A stretch of DNA of 64,000 nt from Bradyrhizobium sp. Ai1a-2. Its GTDB lineage: Bacteria > Pseudomonadota > Alphaproteobacteria > Rhizobiales > Xanthobacteraceae. The notes below the pieces were generated by a model. The model had not been told where the DNA came from, made no database searches, and saw only the letters and a list, made by a program, of their open reading frames with translations. The position numbers and the translations under genes were made by a program. Below, in pieces: positions 43,868-52,179 of this stretch; position 1 is the stretch's first letter, and each line of letters starts with the position of its first letter. Location: the NCBI RefSeq assembly GCF_000426245.1, contig NZ_AUEZ01000023.1, positions 43,993 to 107,992 on the forward strand, in the 5' to 3' direction.

Positions 43868-43957
43868 CGTAGCCCGGATGAAGCGCAGCGCAATCCGGGG
43901 CTGCTTTATCCGCGGAGAGACTTGTCCCGGATTGCGCTGCGCTCCATCCGGGCTACA
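43868..43957. repeat. Dispersed palindromic repeat, family C
   Basis: GTAGCCCGGATGAAGCGCAG with the inverse CTGCGCTCCATCCGGGCTAC. It lies directly after leuB and 4 bases from the stop of the convergent gene. Confidence 0.85.
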
Positions 43958-43960
43958 GGC

Positions 43961-44359
43961 TCAGTACAGCGGGAACCGGGTCGGCTCGCCGCCCAAATCC
44001 GACGGCGGGTTGAGTGGCTGGCGGTCGATCGGCCGATTGAGGTTTTCCCGCGCGAAGTCCGGGTAGCCGAACGGCGACGGAAACGCGTAATCCTGGAACT
44101 TGCGGTCGCCCGGCAGCACCTCGGTGCCTGCATCGAGCCAGGAACGGGTGGTCACGAAGACCCGGGTGCGCGGCCCCTGCTGATAGGAACGGTTGGGGCC
44201 TTGGGCGCCGTAAGTGACCCGGCCGTCGCGGTCATACTGCAGCCGCTGCTGCTCGCGCTTGGTCTGGGCATCAGCCGGGCTGGTGAGGAGACCGACCACC
44301 GCCGCGGCGGTAGCAAGAAATACCGCGAGCCTGGTCGCAGCAAAGAATTTGGCAGTCAT
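43961..44359 (-). CDS. Exported hypothetical protein
   Basis: A 132-residue exported protein with a signal peptide (MTAKFFAATRLAVFLATAAA ... ADA). The mature part is rich in Gln, Arg, Pro and Tyr (QQRLQYDRDGRVTYGAQGPN, then YAFPSPFGYPDFARENLNRP). No domain is recognised. The ATG at 44359 follows GAGG at 5 bases; the open frame begins at 44437 without a ribosome site. It converges with leuB across a repeat. Confidence 0.72.
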   Translation of the reverse strand: MTAKFFAATRLAVFLATAAAVVGLLTSPADAQTKREQQRLQYDRDGRVTYGAQGPNRSYQQGPRTRVFVTTRSWLDAGTEVLPGDRKFQDYAFPSPFGYPDFARENLNRPIDRQPLNPPSDLGGEPTRFPLY

Positions 44360-44723
44360 TTCATCCTCGTCACTGTGCCCCGAGCGGGACCGGCAGATCG
44401 CCCCCTCTGATTTGGTCACATTGTAGCCTTGGCGCAACGGCCGCCACTAGGTCAAAAGCGCCACACCCGCGTGCAATAATGCCGCGGCAAGCGCAAAAGT
44501 TTCATGAAAACCAGTGCCTTGCCGCGATGTCGCCATCATCGAAGGGGCACCGCAGCCGGTAGCGCGCGGCGCCAGCGTGATTACATCATGTCACCTGAAC
44601 AGGCGGCCGGACCGGCAGTGCGCTACGACTAACGTTGTCTTAACGGCGTTTCTCGCATAGAAGCGCTGCGCTTCCCGATCCGCCGGATGCGGCAGGCGAG
44701 CATTTTTCCTCGGAGAGTGAACG
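44360..44723. other. Divergent promoter region before asd
   Basis: 364 bases with no supported gene, between a leftward secreted-protein gene and rightward asd. GTGA-N10-TCAC at 44577-44594 is a weak dyad. GGAG before 44724 is the asd ribosome site. Confidence 0.5.
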
Positions 44724-45758
44724 ATGGGTTACAAAGTCGCGGTGGTGGGTGCGACCGGTAATGTCGGGCGCGAAATGCTCGGCATTCTGGACGAGCGCAA
44801 ATTCCCGGCTGACGAGGTGGTGGCGCTGGCCTCGCGCCGCAGCGTTGGCATCGACGTCTCCTATGGCGACCGGACCTTGAAGGTCAAGGCGCTCGAGCAT
44901 TACGACTTCTCCGACGTCGACATCTGCCTGATGTCGGCGGGTGGCGCGGTGTCGAAGGAATGGTCGCCGAAGATCGGCGCAGCCGGTGCCGTCGTGATCG
45001 ACAATTCGTCGGCCTGGCGCATGGACCCGGACGTGCCGCTGATTGTGCCGGAGGTGAATGCGGACGCGGCTGCGGGCTTCACCAAGAAGAACATCATCGC
45101 CAACCCGAACTGCTCGACCGCGCAGCTCGTGGTCGCGCTGAAGCCCTTGCACGACAAGGCGACGATCAAGCGCGTCGTGGTCTCGACCTATCAGTCGGTC
45201 TCAGGCGCCGGCAAGGATGCGATGGACGAACTGTTCTCGCAGACCAAGGCCGTCTACACCAATGACGAGCTGATCAATAAGAAATTCCCGAAGCGCATCG
45301 CCTTCAACGTCATCCCCCACATCGACGTCTTCATGGAGGACGGCTACACCAAGGAAGAGTGGAAGATGATGGCGGAGACCAAGAAGATTCTTGATCCCAA
45401 GATCAAGCTTTCCGCGACCTGCGTGCGCGTGCCGGTCTTCGTCGGCCATTCGGAAGCGGTCAATATCGAGTTCGAGAACCCGATCACGGCGGACGAGGCG
45501 CGCAACATCCTGCGCAATGCGCCAGGCTGTCTCGTGATCGACAAGCAGGAGCCCGGCGGCTACGTCACGCCCTATGAGGCCGCGGGCGAGGACGCCACCT
45601 ATATCAGCCGCATCCGCGAGGACGCGACGGTGGAGAACGGGCTCGTGCTGTGGTGCGTGTCGGACAATCTGCGCAAGGGCGCCGCGCTGAATGCGGTGCA
45701 GATCGCCGAATGCCTGATCAACCGCAAGCTGCTCACCGCCAAGAAGAAGGCGGCTTGA
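44724..45758 (+). CDS. asd: Aspartate-semialdehyde dehydrogenase
   Basis: A 344-residue enzyme that reduces aspartyl phosphate to the semialdehyde for Lys, Thr, Met and diaminopimelate synthesis. The NADP motif is VVGATGNVGREM, the catalytic Cys is in NPNCSTAQLVVAL, the active-site His region is RVPVFVGHSEAVNIEFE, and SVSGAGKDAMDEL is also present. It supplies the pathway in which dapF (61.5 kb) acts later. Confidence 0.97.
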   Translation: MGYKVAVVGATGNVGREMLGILDERKFPADEVVALASRRSVGIDVSYGDRTLKVKALEHYDFSDVDICLMSAGGAVSKEWSPKIGAAGAVVIDNSSAWRMDPDVPLIVPEVNADAAAGFTKKNIIANPNCSTAQLVVALKPLHDKATIKRVVVSTYQSVSGAGKDAMDELFSQTKAVYTNDELINKKFPKRIAFNVIPHIDVFMEDGYTKEEWKMMAETKKILDPKIKLSATCVRVPVFVGHSEAVNIEFENPITADEARNILRNAPGCLVIDKQEPGGYVTPYEAAGEDATYISRIREDATVENGLVLWCVSDNLRKGAALNAVQIAECLINRKLLTAKKKAA

Positions 45759-45798
45759 GGGACGCGCCGATTGGTGAATGACTGGGGAGCCGGAATCG

Positions 45799-46350
45799 AT
45801 GACCGACGAGCCGGCGACCTATCGGCCTGATCCCAGGCTGAAACGCATCGAGACCGTCTTCGAAAGCCTGATCTTCAACAGCCGCTGGCTGATGGCGCCG
45901 TTCTACTTCGGCCTCGTCGTCAGCCTCGCCGTGCTGCTCTACAAGTTCGTCGCGCTGTTGTGGGAGTTCATCCTGCACGTGCCGTATGCCAAGGAATCCG
46001 ACATCATCCTCGGCGTGCTCAGCCTCATCGATGTGTCGCTGACCGGCAATCTGATCCTGATCGTGGTGTTCTCGGGCTATGAGAACTTCGTCTCCAAGAT
46101 CGATCCCGCCGGCCATCCGGACTGGCCGGATTGGATGACCAAGGTCGATTTCGGCGGCCTGAAACAGAAGCTGCTTGCCTCGATCGTGGCGATCTCGGCG
46201 ATCCAGGTGCTGAAAGCCTTCATGAATATCGACGTGATCTTCGACGCGCAGAAGATGGGATGGCTGGTCGGCGTCCACCTGGTGTTCGTGATCTCGACCC
46301 TGATCCTGGCCCTGTCGGACCGCTGGGGCGCTGGTCACGGGGCGGATTGA
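45799..46350 (+). CDS. YqhA/TIGR00645-family membrane protein
   Basis: A 183-residue protein with about four membrane helices (FNSRWLMAPFYFGLVVSLAV opens the first) and the conserved loop SGYENFVSKIDPAGHPDWPD. It belongs to the UPF0114 family, of unknown function. GGAG lies before the ATG at 45799; an earlier ATG at 45778 has no ribosome site. It follows asd by 40 bases and may be co-transcribed with it. Confidence 0.88.
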   Translation: MTDEPATYRPDPRLKRIETVFESLIFNSRWLMAPFYFGLVVSLAVLLYKFVALLWEFILHVPYAKESDIILGVLSLIDVSLTGNLILIVVFSGYENFVSKIDPAGHPDWPDWMTKVDFGGLKQKLLASIVAISAIQVLKAFMNIDVIFDAQKMGWLVGVHLVFVISTLILALSDRWGAGHGAD

Positions 46351-46352
46351 TT

Positions 46353-46411
46353 GGCGAATACGGAGTAGCGAATAGCGAGTGGAGTTACCCTATTCGCTAC
46401 TCGCCATTCGC
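46353..46411. repeat. Palindromic repeat overlapping the carbonic anhydrase 3' end
   Basis: GCGAATACGGAGTAGCGAATAG pairs imperfectly with CTATTCGCTACTC, then GCCATTCGC. It joins two convergent genes and supplies the last few codons and stop of the carbonic anhydrase (MASSE). Confidence 0.75.
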
Positions 46412-47040
46412 GCACTTACGAATTCCTTCGTCGTCCTGTCGAGCACGAATAGCGAGCCTTCGGCGACGCCGAAATAGGCGCCATGCAGGTTCGTCTCGCC
46501 GTTCTGCACCCGCTCGCGCACGAACGGGAATGTCATCAGGTTCTCGATCGAGCGGAACACCGCGGCTTTCTCGATCCGGATGGTGAAATCCTGCATCGTC
46601 TCGTGCTCGCGCTGCTCGACCACCTCGCCGGGCTTGATGAACATCTGCATCCATTTGCCGATGAAGTCGCCGGGCGACAGCGGCTGGATTTTATCGATAA
46701 AGGCGCGGATGCCGCCGCATTGGGCGTGGCCGAGCACTACGATGTGCTTCACCTTGAGAACGTTGACGGCATATTCCAGCGCTGCCGAGACGCCGTGGGC
46801 GCCGCTGTCGGGCTGGTAGACCGGAACCAGGTTGGCGACGTTGCGCACCACGAACAGTTCGCCCGGCCCGGCATCGAAGATCACTTCCGGCGAGACGCGG
46901 GAATCGCAGCAGCCGATCACCATCACCTCCGGCGACTGGCCGCGCTCGGACAAATCGCGGTAGCGCGATTGTTCCGTGGGCAGCCGTTGCGTGGCGAAAG
47001 CCCGGTAGCCGTCGAGCAGATGTCTCGGAAAGCGCTCCAT
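46390..47040 (-). CDS. Beta-class carbonic anhydrase
   Basis: A 216-residue zinc enzyme that interconverts CO2 and bicarbonate. Zinc ligands are in MVIGCCDSRVSPEVIF (Cys, with the Asp-Arg pair) and VVLGHAQCGGIRAF (His, Cys). The ATG at 47040 (MERFPRHLLDGY) is the usual start; the frame opens 6 codons earlier. The C-terminus reads into a palindromic repeat. Confidence 0.95.
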   Translation of the reverse strand: MERFPRHLLDGYRAFATQRLPTEQSRYRDLSERGQSPEVMVIGCCDSRVSPEVIFDAGPGELFVVRNVANLVPVYQPDSGAHGVSAALEYAVNVLKVKHIVVLGHAQCGGIRAFIDKIQPLSPGDFIGKWMQMFIKPGEVVEQREHETMQDFTIRIEKAAVFRSIENLMTFPFVRERVQNGETNLHGAYFGVAEGSLFVLDRTTKEFVSARMASSE

Positions 47041-47135
47041 GCCCTTGCCTAACCACAAGCCGATGACCGGAACAAGGCTTTCGGACCGAGGGCCGAAATG
47101 ATAGGCGGGATGGAAACGATCGAAAGGAAACGACC

Positions 47136-48014
47136 ATGACCCGCCCGCGCCGCAGCCTGTTGTTCATGCCCGGATCCAACGCGCGGGCGCTGGAGAAAGG
47201 GCGCAACCTGCCGGCCGACGGCATCATCCTCGACCTCGAGGATTCGGTGGCGCCGGATGCCAAGGGCCTGGCGCGGGACCAGATCGCGGCTGCCGTGGCG
47301 GCCAAGGGTTTTGGCAAGCGCGAGGTGCTGATCCGGATCAACGGCCTCGATACGCCATGGTGGGTCGACGACGTCGGCATGGCCGGCAAGGCACAGCCCG
47401 ACGGCATCCTGGTTCCCAAGGTCTCTACCGTTGACGACCTCAACGCGATCGCCGACCGCCTGAGCGACATCAACGCCCCTGCCTCGATCCGGGTCTGGGC
47501 CATGATCGAGACCGCGCGTGCGGTGCTGCATGCAGAGGAACTCGCTGCGGCCTCGAAGGATTCCGAAACCCGCCTTGCCGGTTTCGTGTTCGGCCCGAAC
47601 GACATTTCGCGAGAAACGCGGATCAAGATGCAGCCCGGCCGTGCAACCATGATCCCGATGATCACCCATTGCATCCTGGCGACTCGTGCGCACGGCCTGG
47701 AGATCCTCGACGGCCCCTATAGTGACTTCGCCAATGTCGATGGCTTTGCCGCCGAATGCGCACAAGCGCGTGATCTCGGCTTCGACGGCAAGACACTGAT
47801 CCATCCGGGCCAGATCGAAGCCTGCAACGCGATCTTCACCCCGCCGGCGGAAGAAGTCGCGGAAGCGCGCAAGATCATCGCCGCATTCGAGAAGCCGGAG
47901 AATGCCTCGCGCGGCGCGATCCAGATCGACGGCCGCATGGTGGAGCGGCTCCACGCCGAGATGGCGCGGCGCACGATCGCGATTGCGGATGCGATCGCAG
48001 CGATGAGGCATTGA
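47136..48014 (+). CDS. HpcH/HpaI-family CoA-ester lyase (CitE-like)
   Basis: A 292-residue TIM-barrel lyase of the CitE/malyl-CoA lyase group. Motifs: RRSLLFMPGSNARALEKG, the metal Asp/Glu in IILDLEDSVAPDAK, the Arg in VLIRINGL, GFVFGPNDISRE, and GFDGKTLIHPGQIEACNAIF. Substrates in the family include citryl-, malyl- and citramalyl-CoA; the exact one is not evident, and no CitDF partners are nearby. AAAGGAAACGACC precedes the ATG. Confidence 0.9.
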   Translation: MTRPRRSLLFMPGSNARALEKGRNLPADGIILDLEDSVAPDAKGLARDQIAAAVAAKGFGKREVLIRINGLDTPWWVDDVGMAGKAQPDGILVPKVSTVDDLNAIADRLSDINAPASIRVWAMIETARAVLHAEELAAASKDSETRLAGFVFGPNDISRETRIKMQPGRATMIPMITHCILATRAHGLEILDGPYSDFANVDGFAAECAQARDLGFDGKTLIHPGQIEACNAIFTPPAEEVAEARKIIAAFEKPENASRGAIQIDGRMVERLHAEMARRTIAIADAIAAMRH

Positions 48015-48023
48015 CACGATCCG

Positions 48024-48053
48024 CTGTCGTCCCGGCTTTCGCCGGGACGACAG
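48024..48053. terminator. Bidirectional hairpin between convergent genes
   Basis: CTGTCGTCCCGGC pairs perfectly with GCCGGGACGACAG across a TTTC loop. It lies 9 bases after the lyase stop and 1 base before the end of the leftward glycosyltransferase gene. It resembles the dispersed GTCGTCCCGG repeat seen at 59.6 kb. Confidence 0.65.
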
Positions 48054-48054
48054 A

Positions 48055-48840
48055 TCAGCCAAATCTCTCGGCGGCCCAGGCGTAGAGACTGCCGGGGATC
48101 GGCGCTTCACCGCCGCGTCCCTTCGGCGAGATGTGCAGGCCGATGACGTCGGGGTTGCCCAGCAATTTCGAGACGTCGCGCGGCTCGAAGAACAATTTCG
48201 GTTCCGCATGCACGGCATAGAACGACTGCTTCGGCAGGGCGTATTGCAACTCCCCCGCGCGGCGGGCGAGTGCGGTGAGTGCCGGCGGGCCATAGAGCGA
48301 GATCCGGATGTCGGAGAGGCGCTGGGAAACGCCGCGCAGACGCCGCAACGCGAAGACGATGCGGTGGCGAAGCGCGAGCCATTCCGGCGTCAGCTCCTCC
48401 TGCTTCATCAACCCTTCGAAGGCGCGCACGATCGGATCGTCCGGCGGCAGATAAAGCACGGAGTTGCCGAGCTGGCGCGGCCGCTCCCAGGCGAAATAAG
48501 GCTTATCTGGATCGATCTCGATGGGCTTCAACAGCAGCACGTCGGCATCGAGCCAAAGGCCGGTACGCTCGGCCATCAGACGCATGCGGAAAAAATCGCT
48601 GAACTGCAGGATGGTCCAGCCGCGCCAGCTCCCGTCTGGCTCCGGCGGGCGCAGTTTCTCGGAGAACGCATGCGGCAGCATCGCTTCGGCCTCAGCGTTG
48701 CCGACGCCGTCGGGTAAGCCGGGCAGCGGATCGAAACTGTAGACAGTGACCTTGTGGCCGGCGGCGACCTGCGAACGCAGGCAGGTCTGCCGCAGCCGGT
48801 CGAGCGGACCATGCCAGAAGGTGACGACGTCCGGGCGCAT
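48055..48840 (-). CDS. Glycosyltransferase with DXD sugar-binding motif
   Basis: A 261-residue cytosolic protein of the Gly_transf_sug (DXD) type. The nucleotide-sugar/metal motif is in TGLWLDADVLLLKPIEID, preceded by FSDFFRMRLM, the helix typical of the family. The C-terminus has YGPPALTALA, PKQSFYAVHAEPKLFF. The acceptor is unknown; no polysaccharide cluster surrounds it. It is convergent with the CitE-like gene and upstream of a short family A repeat. Confidence 0.82.
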   Translation of the reverse strand: MRPDVVTFWHGPLDRLRQTCLRSQVAAGHKVTVYSFDPLPGLPDGVGNAEAEAMLPHAFSEKLRPPEPDGSWRGWTILQFSDFFRMRLMAERTGLWLDADVLLLKPIEIDPDKPYFAWERPRQLGNSVLYLPPDDPIVRAFEGLMKQEELTPEWLALRHRIVFALRRLRGVSQRLSDIRISLYGPPALTALARRAGELQYALPKQSFYAVHAEPKLFFEPRDVSKLLGNPDVIGLHISPKGRGGEAPIPGSLYAWAAERFG

Positions 48841-48854
48841 GCGTCGTCCCTCTA

Positions 48855-48880
48855 GAGCATGATCCGGAAAAGTGGAAGAT
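48855..48880. repeat. Dispersed intergenic repeat, family A (truncated)
   Basis: GAGCATGATCCGGAAAAGTG then GAAGATC: only the first third of the family A element, between the glycosyltransferase start and the leuD stop. Confidence 0.65.
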
Positions 48881-49485
48881 CAGGCCCAGGCGCGCTCGCG
48901 GCTGGCCTTGGTCTCGTAGTCGTCGATCGACGACTTCTTCTCCATCGTCAGCCCGATATCGTCGAGGCCGTTGATCAGGCAGTGCTTGCGGAACGGGTCG
49001 ATCTCGAACTTCACGACGCCGCCGTCGGGTCCGCGGATTTCCTGGTTCGCCAGATCGATCGTCAGCGTGGCATTGGCGCCGCGCTCGGCGTCGTCGAACA
49101 GCTTGTCGAGGTCTTCCTGGGCAACGCGGATCGGCAGAATGCCGTTCTTGAAGCAGTTATTGTAGAAGATGTCGCCGAACGAGGTCGAGATCACGCAGCG
49201 GATGCCGAAGTCGAGCAGCGCCCAGGGCGCGTGCTCGCGGCTCGAGCCGCAGCCGAAATTGTCGCCGGCGACCAGGACCTTGGCGTTGCGATAGGCAGGC
49301 TTGTTGAGCACGAAATCGGGATTTTCGCTGCCGTCGTCCTTGTAGCGCTGCTCCGAGAAAAGCCCCTTGCCAAGGCCGGTGCGCTTGATGGTCTTCAGAT
49401 ACTGCTTGGGGATGATCATGTCGGTGTCGACATTGATGATCTTCAGCGGCGCCGCGACGCCCTCCAGCTTCGTGAATTTTTCCAT
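48880..49485 (-). CDS. leuD: 3-isopropylmalate dehydratase small subunit
   Basis: A 201-residue swivel-domain subunit that pairs with LeuC to isomerise 2- to 3-isopropylmalate. MEKFTKLEGVAAPLKIINVD, IIPKQYLKTIKRTGLGKGLF and the NFGCGSSREHAPWALLDFG loop are diagnostic. The ATG at 49485 follows GGAAG; an ATG 7 codons earlier is unlikely. leuC is 3 kb away on the same strand, with secreted-protein genes between. Confidence 0.96.
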   Translation of the reverse strand: MEKFTKLEGVAAPLKIINVDTDMIIPKQYLKTIKRTGLGKGLFSEQRYKDDGSENPDFVLNKPAYRNAKVLVAGDNFGCGSSREHAPWALLDFGIRCVISTSFGDIFYNNCFKNGILPIRVAQEDLDKLFDDAERGANATLTIDLANQEIRGPDGGVVKFEIDPFRKHCLINGLDDIGLTMEKKSSIDDYETKASRERAWA

Positions 49486-49576
49486 CGATCGCACTTCCCG
49501 GTTCAAGGTGGGACGAGGTTATCTATCCCGAAAAACCCCCTGTAAAAAGGTTAATTTGCGCATGGGGCCTTTGTCT

Positions 49577-49623
49577 GACGCGTTTTCTTCACGTGAACCG
49601 GGGCCACTTCGCGCGAAAACGCT
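49577..49623. repeat. Dispersed intergenic repeat, family B
   Basis: GCGTTTTCTTCACGTGAACC then GGCCACTTCGCGCGAAAACG. The ends are complementary. It ends at the stop of the leftward metallopeptidase gene. Confidence 0.8.
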
Positions 49624-50022
49624 TTAGCCTGCGGCGGCCTCGATCGCCTCCATATCGGCGTCCGAAAGGCCGAAATGGTGGCCGATTTCGTGGACCAGGA
49701 CGTGGCGGACGATATGGCCGAGCGTCTCCTCGTGCTCGGCCCAATAATCGAGGATCGGCCGCCGGTAGAGCCAGATCATGTTGGGCAGGCGCGGGATGTC
49801 GCTGTGGCCCTGGTGCGGGAGGCCTACGCCCTGGAACAGGCCGAGCAGGTCGAACTCGCTTTCGCAGCCCATCTCGTCCATGACCTCGTCGGTCGGAAAA
49901 TCGTCGACGCGGATGATCACGCCTTCGCAAAGACTGCGAAAACGTTCGGGCAGGCGCTCGAAAACGTCGTGCGCCATGGCCTCCATTTCGGCGAGCGATG
50001 GCGCTTTGGCTGTGGTCCACAT
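49624..50022 (-). CDS. Zincin-like metallopeptidase family protein
   Basis: A 132-residue soluble protein of the DUF1025/metallopeptidase family found in many bacteria. It has the zinc motif HVLVHEIGHHFGLSDADMEA (HExxH plus Asp) and the family stretches EGVIIRVDDFPTDEVMDEM and LPNMIWLYRRPILDYWAEHE. Peptidase activity has not been widely shown for the family. It stands alone, transcribed toward leuD. Confidence 0.9.
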   Translation of the reverse strand: MWTTAKAPSLAEMEAMAHDVFERLPERFRSLCEGVIIRVDDFPTDEVMDEMGCESEFDLLGLFQGVGLPHQGHSDIPRLPNMIWLYRRPILDYWAEHEETLGHIVRHVLVHEIGHHFGLSDADMEAIEAAAG

Positions 50023-50125
50023 GGCGCCTGTTTAGCGCGAGTTTCGCACAGGGCGCCAGCGCTGTTGACCTTGTCGCGGCAATCGGAGACCGTACGCCGC
50101 GCGAACTGGATTTTGGGTGGGCGTG

Positions 50126-50452
50126 ATGCGACGGATCGTGATGGGAGCGTCACTGGCAGCTTTGGCGGGAGCCTCGTTGCCGGTTGCTGGCGCGCAGGCG
50201 CAAACGGCGCCATCGACCGGGGCTGCCGTGCAGGCGGCTGCGCCCACCATCTCCGAGGCCTCCGCGCAACGTCGGCGGCCGCTGCGGCGCATTCCGATCT
50301 ACCGCCAAGATCACTGGGAACCGGACGTCATCCCGCGCTACAACCCGGGCCCCAATGCCGTGCGCGATTGCACCGCCACCTATGTGCAGGAATATCGGCC
50401 AAGCGGAACCGTGATCACGCCGCGCATGCACTGCTTCTGGCGCCCCGGCTAG
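50126..50452 (+). CDS. Small exported protein of unknown function
   Basis: A 108-residue exported protein: signal peptide MRRIVMGASLAALAGASLPV ... AQAQ, an Ala/Thr-rich linker, and a C-terminal part RRIPIYRQDHWEPDVIPRYN followed by NAVRDCTATYVQEYRPSGTV and two Cys. The N-linker plus Tyr/Arg/Pro-rich tail is typical of small Bradyrhizobium cell-envelope proteins. The ATG at 50126 has a GGTGGG stretch upstream; a GTG at 50117 is possible. The function is unknown. Confidence 0.75.
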   Translation: MRRIVMGASLAALAGASLPVAGAQAQTAPSTGAAVQAAAPTISEASAQRRRPLRRIPIYRQDHWEPDVIPRYNPGPNAVRDCTATYVQEYRPSGTVITPRMHCFWRPG

Positions 50453-50658
50453 CTTCCCGCTACGAGCATCGCCACTCTGCAGACAGGCAAGGAACTGAAA
50501 CGCGCAGTTTCGCGTTCACTTTCGCGGCGCAGGTTTATTCCCTCCACATTCACGTCGTCCGCTTCTGCCTGCGATCTGCGTCGCGGCAGCCTGACCTGAT
50601 TCGATTCGAATCGATGGCTGCGGACGTGACATCCGAGGACGTTCGGGAGAACAAAAAA

Positions 50659-50877
50659 ATGAAAGTGACAAAACTTCTGGGGCTGGTTGCCGCCGGCTCA
50701 CTGCTTGCTCTTGCCGTGCCGGGCGAGCGCGCTCATGCGGTCTCGCTGAACAGCCCCGGCGCAGCTGCGGCGGTTCAGGATGCTCCGAAGCAGATGTCGG
50801 GGACGACCGAGGTGCGCTGGCACCCCCGCCGCTATCACCGTTGGCACCGCTGGCATCGCCGGGGCTGGCGCCGCTGA
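50659..50877 (+). CDS. Small exported Arg/His/Trp-rich protein
   Basis: A 72-residue protein: signal peptide MKVTKLLGLVAAGSLLALAV (cleavage after AHA), then a 45-residue mature peptide that ends in WHPRRYHRWHRWHRRGWRR. It is very basic and aromatic. GGGAGA lies 8 bases before the ATG. The longer open frame beginning at 49675 is not real. The function is unknown; the tail could bind nucleic acid, membrane or metal. Confidence 0.75.
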   Translation: MKVTKLLGLVAAGSLLALAVPGERAHAVSLNSPGAAAAVQDAPKQMSGTTEVRWHPRRYHRWHRWHRRGWRR

Positions 50878-50900
50878 CAGGCGCGTTGCATTCTGAGCGC

Positions 50901-50930
50901 ACAGGCCCGTGAATAGCGGGCCTGTTTTCA
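50901..50930 (+). terminator. Rho-independent terminator
   Basis: ACAGGCCCG pairs with CGGGCCTGT across a 7-base loop, followed by TTTTCATTTTC. It ends the small basic-protein gene 24 bases upstream. Confidence 0.82.
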
Positions 50931-51018
50931 TTTTCAGCCGGGAAAGTTTCCATTTCAGCCAAGAAACAGGCATGATCGCTCCCGTTATCGCCCGCTCGAT
51001 TGCTGGAGGAGTCTTCTC

Positions 51019-51330
51019 ATGAAGGGTTGGATCGGCGCCGCGCTGGTCGCAGGTGGCATGGTATTGGCAGCGCCGGCGTCAGTGACGTCAGCCGCGGCAG
51101 CGCCGCAGCGAATCGTCACGCCAAAGGCTAATGCAGGAGCCACTGATCTCAGTGCGCGCCGCTATCACCGGCGCTATGACCGCCACTACGGTTACGGGTC
51201 ATACGCCGGGTTCTACTATCGGCCCTATTCCTCCTACTACGGGTACCGCGGGCGGCCTGCCTATTACGAGCCATATCCATACTACGCGCCATACGCTTAC
51301 GGCTTTCGATTCGGTCCGTTGGTGTGGTGA
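51019..51330 (+). CDS. Small exported Tyr-rich protein
   Basis: A 103-residue protein with signal peptide MKGWIGAALVAGGMVLAAPA (cleavage near AAA|P) and a mature part with about 20 Tyr (YHRRYDRHYGYGSYAGFYYR, YYEPYPYYAPYAYGF). GGAGGAG precedes the ATG at a good distance. It has no enzyme motif. Tyr-rich envelope proteins of this kind are frequent in Bradyrhizobium. Confidence 0.75.
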   Translation: MKGWIGAALVAGGMVLAAPASVTSAAAAPQRIVTPKANAGATDLSARRYHRRYDRHYGYGSYAGFYYRPYSSYYGYRGRPAYYEPYPYYAPYAYGFRFGPLVW

Positions 51331-51514
51331 GGCGCTAAGCGCCTCCACACAAACGCTTGATTGCCGATCCTCCGTTCGCGCGCGTCGCATTCACGGCATG
51401 TTCAGTGCGCTGTCACTAGCGTCGTGACGGCAGCGACCGCACATGCATGCGACGATGACCCACGCCGTCGATGCGGCGTGATTTCGGTTGCGCGCTTCGT
51501 GGAGGTTTTTTGGA

Positions 51515-51982
51515 ATGAGGAGGCGACAATTCGCTCGCGGCATGATCGGCCGCCTCGGTCTTATGGCGGCTGCGGTCATCGTGCTGGCGACAGCGACGCA
51601 GCCTGCCGAGGCGCTGTCAGTGGCAAGCCCGCTCACCGTGCCGGCGACGAAGGCTGCGACTGACGGACACGCCACCGAGGTGCGATTTGGCGGCCATGGC
51701 GGCGGCGGATTCCGCGGTGGTGGTTTCCGTGGTGGCGGCTTCCGTGGCGGTGGCGCCGCATTCCATCGTGGCGGTGGTTTTCGCGGCGGCGGTTTTGGCT
51801 TTCATCGCGGTTACCGCTACGGCGGCTTCCACCGCTACTACGGCTTCCACCGGCGTCATTTTCACCGTGGGTTCTACTACGGGTCGTCGTACTACCATCC
51901 ACGCCGTTGCCGGGTCGTCTGGACCCATTACGGCCCGCGCCGAATCTGCCGCCCCTGGTGGCATAGGCGTGCGTACTGGTGA
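51515..51982 (+). CDS. Small exported Gly/His/Arg-rich protein
   Basis: A 155-residue exported protein. Signal segment MRRRQFARGMIGRLGLMAAA ... AEA; then RFGGHGGGGFRGGGFRGGGF repeats, then FHRGYRYGGFHRYYGFHRRH with many His, and a C-terminal pair of Cys in RRCRVVWTHYGPRRICRPWW. GGAGG lies 9 bases before the ATG at 51515. The Gly-rich part resembles that of the Spy-like protein at 28.2 kb. The function is unknown. Confidence 0.75.
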   Translation: MRRRQFARGMIGRLGLMAAAVIVLATATQPAEALSVASPLTVPATKAATDGHATEVRFGGHGGGGFRGGGFRGGGFRGGGAAFHRGGGFRGGGFGFHRGYRYGGFHRYYGFHRRHFHRGFYYGSSYYHPRRCRVVWTHYGPRRICRPWWHRRAYW

Positions 51983-51988
51983 GGCTTC

Positions 51989-52179
51989 GCAGCCAGGGTA
52001 GAGCGCAAGCGTAACCCGGGATCGGTCGCAACAGAGGGCAGATATGTCCCGGGTTGCGCGGTCCGCTCCACCCGGGCTGGAGCGTTTTCGAGCGAAGTGG
52101 ATACCGGTTCGCGTGAAGAACACGCGTCAAAACAAGAATCTGGAGCTTCGGTTCTGCTTCAATCAGAACCGAAAATGCT
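51989..52179. repeat. Family C and family B repeats in tandem
   Basis: 51989-52079 is a family C palindrome (GGTAGAGCGCAAGCGTAACC ... CTCCACCCGGGCT). 52080-52131 is an inverted family B copy (GCGTTTTCGAGCGAAGTGGA). An added hairpin follows at 52150-52170 (GGTTCTG-CTTCAAT-CAGAACC). The block separates convergent genes. Confidence 0.8.

Noticed and set aside
49675..50658. N-terminal part of a 400-codon plus frame ending at 50877
   Set aside because: Only the last 72 codons look real, with a signal peptide and ribosome site; the rest is opposite or between other genes.
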